DNA from: Bacillota bacterium
GTDB taxonomy: Bacteria > Bacillota > Bacilli > Calditerricolales > Calditerricolaceae
Length of the DNA: 11,147 nucleotides
Reading direction: 5' to 3'
NCBI GenBank assembly: GCA_017577925.1
Contig: PKQU01000047.1
Span: 1-11,147, forward strand
In this document: piece by piece, positions 4,648 to 11,147 of the stretch
Layout of the letters: each line of letters starts with the position of its first letter
Numbering within the stretch: the stretch's first letter is position 1
Program-made: the position numbers and the translations under genes
Notes under the pieces: model-generated
Seen by the model: only the letters and a program-made list of their open reading frames with translations
Databases searched by the model: none
Told to the model about the DNA's origin: nothing

Positions 4648-7461
4648 ATGACCCACGGATACGTCAACCTCGTGTTGCACGCCCATTTGCCCTACGTGCG
4701 TCATTTGCGCGCCGATCGGCTGGAGCACCGGTGGCTGTTCGAAGCCATCACCGAATGCTACCTTCCCCTCCTGGATGTGCTGGAAGGCCTTGTGCGCGAC
4801 CGCATTCCCTTCCGCCTTACTGTCTCCCTCTCTCCCACCTTGATGGCCATGCTGGCCGATCCGCTTCTTCAACACCGCTATGCGAGCCATCTGCGCAGGC
4901 TGATCGCCCTCGCCGAGGAGGAAATCAGGACTCACCGAGGGCAACAACCGTTGACGGCGCTGGCTGAGGGATATCGCGAACGGTTTGGCTATTGGCTGGA
5001 TGTCTATGAAAACCGGTACGGCCGCAACCTGCTCGCGCCCTTCAAGCGGTTGGCCGAGCAGGGGGTGCTGGAGCTCATCACCACGACGGCGACCCACGCC
5101 TTTTTGCCGTACTGCGCCACCGAGGCGATGGTGCGCGCGCAAATTGCGCTCGGCCTGCGCGAATTTGTGCGCCACATGGGGGTTTGTCCGCGGGGGCTGT
5201 GGCTGCCCGAGTGCGCGTACCGCCCGGGACTGGATCGCGTGCTGCGGGACTTCGGCATCCGGTACACCTTTGTGGACGCCCACGCCCTGCGTTGCGCCGT
5301 ACCCGCGCCGCCCCACGACGTGTATGCGCCGGTGGAGACGCCGGAGGGGGTGGTGATGTTCGCGCGCGATCCTGAAGCGTCGGCACAGGTGTGGAGCAAC
5401 GTGGCCGGTTATCCCGGCGATCCCGATTACCGGGAGTATTACCGCGACATCGGCTATGAGCGCCCCCAAGCCTATTTGGACCGCTTTCTTCAGCCCGCCG
5501 GCGTACGTGCGCCGACGGGGATCAAATACTGGCGTGTGACCGGGCGCGGCGAGGAGAAGGAGCCGTATGCGCCGGAGCGGGCCGACGCCAAGGCGCGCGC
5601 GCATGCCGCCCATTTCTGGCAAGCCCGGAGGACACAGTTGGCCGCGTTGGCCGAGCGCATGGCGACGCCGCCCATCGCGACCGTTCCTTTTGACGCGGAG
5701 CTCTTTGGCCATTGGTGGTATGAAGGCCCGCGTTTTCTCGACGCCCTGTTGCGGGAGGCCGCCGGCGACGGCGAGGTCGCCTTTACCACGCCGAGCTGCT
5801 TCCTGGAGCGTTTTCCGCCCCGCCACCGGGCTCGTCTGCCGTTTTCCAGCTGGGGACGGAACGGCTATGGCGAGGTGTGGCTTAACGGGAAAAACGACTG
5901 GGTCTATCCGCTTTTGCACCGGCGCGAGCGGGTGATGATCCGCGTCGCCGAGCGGTACCGGGAGGCGGCGTCCTGGCAAAAGCGGGCCCTTCGCCAGGCG
6001 CTGCGGGAGCTTTTGCTGGCCCAATCGAGCGACTGGCCCTTCATCCTCGACGGCCAGACGGCGGTCCCGTACGCGACGGAGCGCGTCTTGACCCATGTGC
6101 GGCGCTTTGACGCGCTGGTGGGGATGGTCGAGGGGGCGCATCCCCGCAGCGAGGCGAAGCTCGCCCTGTGGGAGGCGGAAACGAACCCGCTTTTCGTCGA
6201 CGGCGTTCTCGTGAGCCAGTTGGCGGCCTGGGCGGGGATGCGAATGGCGGCGGATCAGGCCGCAGCGGTCCGGCGGGTGCTCATGCTTACCTGGGAGTTT
6301 CCCCCGCGTGTGGTCGGCGGGCTGGCCCGCCATGTCGCCGAATTGAGCCGAGCCCTTGTGCGCCAGGGGATTGAGGTGCACGTCGTCACCTGCGCCGCCC
6401 CCGGCGTGGCAAGCGAAGCGGAGTGGCACGGCGTGCGCGTGTTCCGCGTGCCCGTGGATTTCGTGCGCGCAGACGATTTCCTGCACTGGGTCGACCAGTT
6501 CAACCTCGCCGCGGCGGCGATGGCCGGGGAGCTGATGGAACAGTACACCTACGATTGCCTCCACGCCCACGATTGGCTCGTGGAACGGGCCGCCCGTGCC
6601 CTCCGGCGCGCATCAGGGCTGCCGCTGGTGACCACCATCCACGCCACAGAACACGGGCGCTTTGGCGGGCTCCACACCGCCATGCAACGGACCATTCACG
6701 GGCGCGAAGCGGCGCTGGTTGCATCGAGCGACCACGTCATCGTATGCAGCCAAGCCATGTGGCGCGAAGTGCAGCACGTGTTTGGCGTGCCGTCGGAGCG
6801 CCTCACAATCATTCCGAACGGGGTCGACCGGAGGGCCTTCCGCGGGGCGGACGGTGCGGCGGCCCGTGCACAGCTGGCCCTCCCGTCCGGGAAGCGGCTC
6901 ATCGTCTTTGTCGGCCGGCTGGTGCACGAGAAAGGGGTGCATGTACTCCTTTCCGCTGTGCCGGAGATTGCGGCACACTGTCCCGACGTGCACGTCGTCG
7001 TGGTGGGCAAGGGGCCGATGCAGCCCCGTCTTGAGGATCAGGCCCGTGCGTTGGGGATCGAGGGGCGGGTCACCTTTACCGGCTTTGTGTCCGACGAGAC
7101 GCGCAACGCCCTCTTGACTGCTGCCGACGTGGCTGTCTTCCCCAGCTTGTACGAGCCCTTCGGCATCGTTGCCCTCGAGGCCATGGCGGCTGGCGTCCCA
7201 GTGGTGGTGGCGCACACTGGCGGACTGGCCGAGATCGTACGTCATGAAGAAAACGGCCTGACGGCTAATCCCGGGGACAGCCGGTCGCTGGCCGAGCAGG
7301 TGGTGCGCGCCCTGACCGACGACCGGCTGCGCAGGCGTATCGCCGAGGCGGCGGCGCGCGACGTGGCCACCGTCTACGATTGGGACGGCATTGCCCGACG
7401 GACACTGGGCGTGTATCGGATCGCGGCGGCACAAACCCAAACGGCAATCCGCACATCATGA
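4648..7461 (+). CDS. GH57 alpha-glucan branching enzyme fused to a GT4 glycosyltransferase
   Basis: This 937-residue cytoplasmic protein has two enzymes in one chain. The GH57 half (about 1-530) starts with the HAHLPY motif (11-16). It carries the nucleophile Glu188 in LWLPECAY and the acid/base Asp349 in PFDAELFGHWWYEG, the signature of GH57 1,4-alpha-glucan branching enzymes. The aromatic block SSWGRNGYGEVWLNGKNDW is also typical. The GT4 half (about 542-930) has the GT-B start LTWEFPPRVVGGLARHVAEL, the IPNGVD motif, GRLVHEKG and the EX7E motif Glu836/Glu844 in EPFGIVALEAM. GT4 enzymes of this kind are retaining and use a nucleotide sugar. From mycobacterial relatives (Rv3031 is GH57 and Rv3032 is GT4) the pair would extend and branch an alpha-1,4-glucan. 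All catalytic residues are present in both halves. GAAGGAG (4634-4640) lies seven bases before the ATG. The sugar donor and final product are inferred. Confidence 0.93.
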   Translation: MTHGYVNLVLHAHLPYVRHLRADRLEHRWLFEAITECYLPLLDVLEGLVRDRIPFRLTVSLSPTLMAMLADPLLQHRYASHLRRLIALAEEEIRTHRGQQPLTALAEGYRERFGYWLDVYENRYGRNLLAPFKRLAEQGVLELITTTATHAFLPYCATEAMVRAQIALGLREFVRHMGVCPRGLWLPECAYRPGLDRVLRDFGIRYTFVDAHALRCAVPAPPHDVYAPVETPEGVVMFARDPEASAQVWSNVAGYPGDPDYREYYRDIGYERPQAYLDRFLQPAGVRAPTGIKYWRVTGRGEEKEPYAPERADAKARAHAAHFWQARRTQLAALAERMATPPIATVPFDAELFGHWWYEGPRFLDALLREAAGDGEVAFTTPSCFLERFPPRHRARLPFSSWGRNGYGEVWLNGKNDWVYPLLHRRERVMIRVAERYREAASWQKRALRQALRELLLAQSSDWPFILDGQTAVPYATERVLTHVRRFDALVGMVEGAHPRSEAKLALWEAETNPLFVDGVLVSQLAAWAGMRMAADQAAAVRRVLMLTWEFPPRVVGGLARHVAELSRALVRQGIEVHVVTCAAPGVASEAEWHGVRVFRVPVDFVRADDFLHWVDQFNLAAAAMAGELMEQYTYDCLHAHDWLVERAARALRRASGLPLVTTIHATEHGRFGGLHTAMQRTIHGREAALVASSDHVIVCSQAMWREVQHVFGVPSERLTIIPNGVDRRAFRGADGAAARAQLALPSGKRLIVFVGRLVHEKGVHVLLSAVPEIAAHCPDVHVVVVGKGPMQPRLEDQARALGIEGRVTFTGFVSDETRNALLTAADVAVFPSLYEPFGIVALEAMAAGVPVVVAHTGGLAEIVRHEENGLTANPGDSRSLAEQVVRALTDDRLRRRIAEAAARDVATVYDWDGIARRTLGVYRIAAAQTQTAIRTS

Positions 7462-7466
7462 GGAGG
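7461..7466 (+). promoter_or_regulatory. Ribosome binding site overlapping the previous stop codon
   Basis: AGGAGG begins on the last base of the TGA stop (7459-7461) of the GH57-GT4 gene and lies seven bases before the next ATG at 7474. This arrangement points to co-transcription and probably coupled translation of the two genes. Confidence 0.85.
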
Positions 7467-7473
7467 CGATGGG

Positions 7474-9882
7474 ATGAAAGCAGTAATCATGGCAGGTGGC
7501 AAGGGAACGCGGTTGCGCCCGCTCACGTGTGCGATTCCCAAGCCGTTGGTGCCCTTGCTTGGCAAACCGGTTATGGCGTATGGCCTTGAGCTCTTGAAAC
7601 GCCACGGCATTCGCGACATCGCCGTCACCCTGCAGTACTTGCCTGACGCGATCCGCAACTACTTTGAGGATGGCACGGCCTACGGCGTCAACCTGCACTA
7701 TTTCGAAGAAGAGACGCCCCTGGGCACAGCGGGAAGCGTCAAGAACGCCGAGGCCTTCCTCGACGAGACGTTTGTCGTCGTCAGCGGCGACGCCCTTACC
7801 GACTTCGACCTGGAGCCGGCCATCCGCTTTCACCGTGAACGGGGGGCGGTGGCGACGATTGTCCTGGCCCACGTGGACAATCCCTTGGAGTACGGCGTGG
7901 TGATTACCGACGACGACGGGCGAATCCGGCGGTTTCTCGAAAAACCGGGTTGGGGTGAAGTGTTCAGCGACAAGGTGAACACGGGCATCTACATTTTGGA
8001 ACCGCGCATCTTTTCGTTCTATGAACCGAACCGGGAATTTGACTTCAGCAAGGATTTGTTCCCCCTCCTGATGGCCCGCGGCGAGCCGCTGTACGGCTAC
8101 GTTGCCAAGGGATACTGGTCGGACATCGGCAACCTCGCGCAATATCGTCAGGCGCAATTTGACCTGCTCGACGGGAAAGTGAACCTTTCGCTGCCGGGAC
8201 GGGAAATTGCGCCCGGCGTGCGCGCGGAATCGGGCGCGGTGATCGAGGACGGCGCTACGGTGGTTGGCCCTGCCTTTTTGGGGCGGGACGTCCGCGTGCA
8301 GTGCGGCGCGCGGATCGACGGGTATACCGTGGTGGGCTGCGGGTCGATCCTGAAGGCGGGCGCTTCCGTCAAGCGCAGCATCTTGTGGGACGGCGTGGTG
8401 GTGGAAGGGGGCGCCGAGCTGCGGGGGACCACCCTCTGCAGCCGCGTCCATGTCGGCAAACAGGCCGCGCTCTTTGAGGGATCCGTTGTGGGGGAGCGCA
8501 CGGATATCGGCGAGAAGGCCACGGTGCAGGCCGGGGTGAAGGTGTGGCCGGCCAAGCGGGTGGAAACGGGTGCCGCCGTGGTGACCTCAGTCATCTGGGG
8601 GGAAGGTGCCGGTCGTCGCCTGTTTGGCCGTTACGGCGTGTGCGGGCTGGCCAACGTGGCGATCACCCCCGATGTTGCCGGACGGGTCGCCCAAAGCCTG
8701 GGCAGCACCCTGTCGGTCGGCGCGACGGTAGCCGTGAGCGACGACGGCAACCCCTTCGCCGGGGTGATCAAACAGGCCGTGGCCGCGGGGTTGCACGGAT
8801 CGGGCGTTCATACCCTCGACCTCGGCGCGGTCGCCACGCCGGCGGCGCGCCACGCTGCGCGGACGCTGGACGTGAGCGCCGGCGTCCACGTGCGGCACGA
8901 GACGGCCAAAAACCAGGAATGGATTCGCCTCCTCTTCTTCGACGGGCGCGGGGTGCCCTTTGACAAGGGCCGCGAGCGGAAAATCGAAAACGCGTACGAC
9001 CAGGAGGATTTTCGTCGCGTGCTCCCCGCTGAAATCGGTACGGGACGGGTTGTGCCCGGCCAAACGGCGGCGTATGTGGAGGCCCTCGTGGAGGCCGTCG
9101 ACGCTGCGGTCATTCGCCGGCGGCGTTTCCGCGTGTGCCTGCAGCACGACGCGCGCCTCCATGCCACCGTCCAGGCGCTGATGACGGCTTTGGGGGTTGA
9201 GGCGATCAGCTTGTCGCCGACGGAGCCGCTGGCGACGGTAGCCAAGGTGACGGCGGCCAGCGGGGCGGATATGGGTGCCGTCCTTGATCCGGCGGGCGAG
9301 GCGCTGGTGCTCGTCTGCGATGACGGGCGTATGGTCGAACCTGCGCAACTGGAGGCGCTGCGGGTGATGAGCCATCTCGCGGCGCGGGTGGGGCAGCACA
9401 TCGCCCTGCCCGTGACCGCGCCGTCGGCCCTCGACGAGCTGGCACAGAGGCTCAAGGGGCAGGTGGTGCGCGCGCAGGCCAATCCCGCCGCCCTGATGGG
9501 GGCCTGTGCCAACCTACCGTTCCAGCCGCTGTTTGATGCCTTTTATACCCTGGCGCGGCTTCTGGAGTTCCTGGCCGTGCGCGACGTCTCCTTGGCCGCG
9601 TTGTGCGCGCAGCTTCCCAACGTGGGAATCGTTCGCGTCGAGGTGGATTGCCGGTGGACGGAAAAGGGCAAGGTGATGCGCCGCCTGATCGAGGAGACGG
9701 CGGGCGAGCGCGTGGAGCTCCTGGACGGGGTAAAGGTGTACCACGAGGACGGTTGGACCCTGGTGCTGCCGGATGCCGAAGAGCCGGTGGTGCATATTGT
9801 CGCCGAGGCGCCGGACGCGGAGCGGGCCGACGCGCGCATCCGCGCGTATGTGACCAGAATCCACCGGTACCAGGAGCGGTGA
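7474..9882 (+). CDS. Sugar-1-phosphate nucleotidylyltransferase with beta-helix and degenerate phosphohexomutase domain
   Basis: This 802-residue protein has three modules. Residues 1-235 are an NTP_transferase domain that makes a nucleotide sugar from NTP and a sugar-1-phosphate. It shows GGKGTRLRPLT (8-18), IPKPLVP with Lys23, VSGDALTDFD, FLEKP and YWSDIG. Residues about 245-370 are a left-handed beta-helix of hexapeptide repeats, as in GDP-mannose and ADP-glucose pyrophosphorylases. Residues about 380-800 follow the phosphomannomutase/phosphoglucomutase fold, but its active site is lost. The phosphoserine loop reads VHVRHETAKNQ (471-481), with Glu476 where the serine should be. The metal loop DxDxDR reads DPAGEA (605-610). 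The sugar-binding GExSGH-type loop is not recognisable. Such proteins are often annotated as mannose-1-phosphate guanylyltransferase. The neighbours suggest a glucose nucleotide instead, so I leave the substrate open. It probably supplies the donor for the GT4 enzyme encoded just upstream. Confidence 0.9.
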   Translation: MKAVIMAGGKGTRLRPLTCAIPKPLVPLLGKPVMAYGLELLKRHGIRDIAVTLQYLPDAIRNYFEDGTAYGVNLHYFEEETPLGTAGSVKNAEAFLDETFVVVSGDALTDFDLEPAIRFHRERGAVATIVLAHVDNPLEYGVVITDDDGRIRRFLEKPGWGEVFSDKVNTGIYILEPRIFSFYEPNREFDFSKDLFPLLMARGEPLYGYVAKGYWSDIGNLAQYRQAQFDLLDGKVNLSLPGREIAPGVRAESGAVIEDGATVVGPAFLGRDVRVQCGARIDGYTVVGCGSILKAGASVKRSILWDGVVVEGGAELRGTTLCSRVHVGKQAALFEGSVVGERTDIGEKATVQAGVKVWPAKRVETGAAVVTSVIWGEGAGRRLFGRYGVCGLANVAITPDVAGRVAQSLGSTLSVGATVAVSDDGNPFAGVIKQAVAAGLHGSGVHTLDLGAVATPAARHAARTLDVSAGVHVRHETAKNQEWIRLLFFDGRGVPFDKGRERKIENAYDQEDFRRVLPAEIGTGRVVPGQTAAYVEALVEAVDAAVIRRRRFRVCLQHDARLHATVQALMTALGVEAISLSPTEPLATVAKVTAASGADMGAVLDPAGEALVLVCDDGRMVEPAQLEALRVMSHLAARVGQHIALPVTAPSALDELAQRLKGQVVRAQANPAALMGACANLPFQPLFDAFYTLARLLEFLAVRDVSLAALCAQLPNVGIVRVEVDCRWTEKGKVMRRLIEETAGERVELLDGVKVYHEDGWTLVLPDAEEPVVHIVAEAPDAERADARIRAYVTRIHRYQER

Positions 9883-9902
9883 ACGGGAGCGTGGTGTCTC
9901 CA

Positions 9903-11147
9903 ATGCCAAGGCCTTTGGTTGTCGGAAACGGGCAACTGCTGGTCAATTTTGACGACGGGCTTAACATGCGCGACTTGTACTATCCCCACGTGGGGCTGCT
10001 CAACCATGTCGGGGGGCACCGCAGCGCCTTCGGCGTCTTTGTGGACGGCCGGTTTTCGTGGTGCGACGAGCCGGCCTGGCAGCGCAGCCTCGGGTATCTT
10101 CCCGACACGCTGGTGACCGACGTGCGCGCCGTTCACCCGGAGCTGGGCATTGCCCTTTCCATCCATGACGCCGTGGACGACGCCGAGAACGTGTACCTCA
10201 AGGAGGTGACGGTGAAAAACTTGGCGCCGGTGGCGCGCACAGTGCTGCTCTTTTTCAACCAAGACTTGTCCATCGACGAGTCGGATGTCGGCGACACGGC
10301 CGTGTACGACCCGCGTCTCCACGCCGTGTACCACTACAAGCGCAACCGGTATTTCCTCTTTAACGGCAGAACACCCGAGGGCGGCATTGACCAGTTCAGC
10401 ACGGGCATCAAGCGTTTCCATCACGCGGAGGGCACCTGGCGGGATGCCGAGGACGGCCACCTCCACGGCAACCCCATCGCCCAGGGGTCGGTGGATAGCG
10501 TCATCGGCTTCCGGCTGCACCTTCCTCCCGGCGGCCAGCAAACGATGCACTACTGGTTTGCCGTCGGGGCGTCCTATGACGAGGTGGTGGCCCTGAACGA
10601 AAAGGTGCTGCAGTCCGGACCCGACCGGCTGATCCGGAAGGTGGCCCACTACTGGCGGCGGTGGCTGGCCAAGGCACCGCCGCCCCCCGCCGACCTCTCT
10701 CCCGAGGTGCTGGACTTGTACAATCGCAGCCTGCTGATCATCCGCACCCATGTGAACCACAACGGGGCGATCACGGCGGCCAACGATTCCGATATCCTGC
10801 ACTACAACCGTGACCACTACAGTTACGTGTGGCCTCGCGACGGGGCCTACGTGGCCGACGCCCTGAGCGAGGCGGGTTACCACCGGCTGGCGGCATCCTT
10901 CTTCGAGTTCTGTGCCCGGGTGGTGACAAAGGACGGGTACCTGCGCCACAAGTACAACCCCGACGGTTCGGTCGGCTCCAGCTGGCATGCCTTCACCAAC
11001 GGGAAGGAGGAAAAGCTGCCCATCCAGGAAGACGAGACGGCCAGCGTCCTCTTTGCCCTGTGGCGCTTTTACCGGCGGGACGAGGACATCGAGTACATTC
11101 GTCGCTTTTATCCCGTCTTCATCCGGCCGGCGGCCCGCTTTCTCCTC
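9903..11147 (+). CDS. GH15 glucoamylase/glucodextranase-type glycoside hydrolase, N-terminal part (partial)
   Basis: The frame is open for 415 codons and runs off the window. GH15 enzymes release glucose from the non-reducing ends of alpha-glucans or related oligosaccharides with inversion. Residues 1 to about 265 look like the N-terminal beta-sandwich of prokaryotic glucoamylases (GNGQLLVNFDDG, RDLYYPHVG). The (alpha/alpha)6 barrel then begins, with DHYSYVWPRDGAYVADAL, a substrate-binding signature, then HKYNPDGSVGSSWH and LPIQEDETA. The two catalytic glutamates of the family lie further on and are not in the window. No signal peptide is seen, so the enzyme is likely intracellular, which fits trimming or mobilising an internal glucan. 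The start is uncertain: ATG 9903 is 13 bases from GGGAG (9885-9889), while the in-frame GTG at 9894 is four bases from it. The gene begins 11-20 bases after the upstream stop, in the same operon. Confidence 0.9.
   Translation, partial: MPRPLVVGNGQLLVNFDDGLNMRDLYYPHVGLLNHVGGHRSAFGVFVDGRFSWCDEPAWQRSLGYLPDTLVTDVRAVHPELGIALSIHDAVDDAENVYLKEVTVKNLAPVARTVLLFFNQDLSIDESDVGDTAVYDPRLHAVYHYKRNRYFLFNGRTPEGGIDQFSTGIKRFHHAEGTWRDAEDGHLHGNPIAQGSVDSVIGFRLHLPPGGQQTMHYWFAVGASYDEVVALNEKVLQSGPDRLIRKVAHYWRRWLAKAPPPPADLSPEVLDLYNRSLLIIRTHVNHNGAITAANDSDILHYNRDHYSYVWPRDGAYVADALSEAGYHRLAASFFEFCARVVTKDGYLRHKYNPDGSVGSSWHAFTNGKEEKLPIQEDETASVLFALWRFYRRDEDIEYIRRFYPVFIRPAARFLL

Noticed and set aside
4483..6570. A 695-codon open frame on the minus strand opposite the DUF4912 and GH57-GT4 genes
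   Set aside because: It is antisense to recognised domains, low in recognisable motifs, and typical of a GC-rich shadow frame.
9543..10988. A 481-codon open frame on the minus strand opposite the GH15 gene
   Set aside because: The plus strand encodes clear GH15 motifs across it. The antisense translation shows no family signature.
1..11147. CRISPR arrays, insertion sequences, transposase genes, tRNA or rRNA genes, phage genes
   Set aside because: None was seen on either strand by eye. Gene order and base composition look chromosomal, with no sign of recent transfer.

Overview
The window looks like chromosomal DNA from a GC-rich, probably thermophilic, Gram-positive spore-former of the Bacilli/Firmicutes type. 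The signs are a T-box leader in front of leuS, consensus vegetative (sigma-A) promoters, strong AGGAGG-type ribosome binding sites, a secreted YkuD-type L,D-transpeptidase and sequences that match the Spo0A '0A box'. The genus cannot be fixed from this sequence alone. All genes read left to right. The long minus-strand open frames are shadows of the GC-rich coding strand.

Region 1 (1-3058) is translation. It holds the last 37 codons of the ribosomal silencing factor gene rsfS. A consensus sigma-A promoter has its -35 box across the rsfS stop codon. A complete leucine-type T-box riboswitch with antiterminator and terminator follows, then the full leuS gene (leucyl-tRNA synthetase, GTG start), closed by a strong intrinsic terminator.

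Region 2 (3059-3952) is a single cell-wall gene. It encodes an exported L,D-transpeptidase with a C-terminal peptidoglycan-binding domain. About 200 bases follow without a gene, with a visible AT-rich stretch (about 3865-3965). This gap carries a perfect TTTGTCGAA 0A box, further 0A-like cores, a TTGAAT-17-TATAAT promoter and a small hairpin at the predicted start of the transcript.

Region 3 (4053-11147, running off the end) is a four-gene cluster for an alpha-glucan. Its genes are a small DUF4912 protein; a 937-residue fusion of a GH57 alpha-glucan branching enzyme with a GT4 glycosyltransferase; an 802-residue protein joining a sugar-1-phosphate nucleotidylyltransferase, a left-handed beta-helix and a phosphohexomutase-like domain whose catalytic motifs are lost; and the first 415 codons of a GH15 glucoamylase-type hydrolase. 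Read together, the third protein would make a sugar nucleotide, the GT4 half would extend a glucan, the GH57 half would branch it and the GH15 enzyme would trim or mobilise it. The classical genes glgA, glgB, glgC and glgP are not seen here. The product, the sugar donor and the role of DUF4912 are inferences. The most interesting points are possible Spo0A control of this operon, the synthase/branching-enzyme fusion and the degenerate phosphomutase domain.
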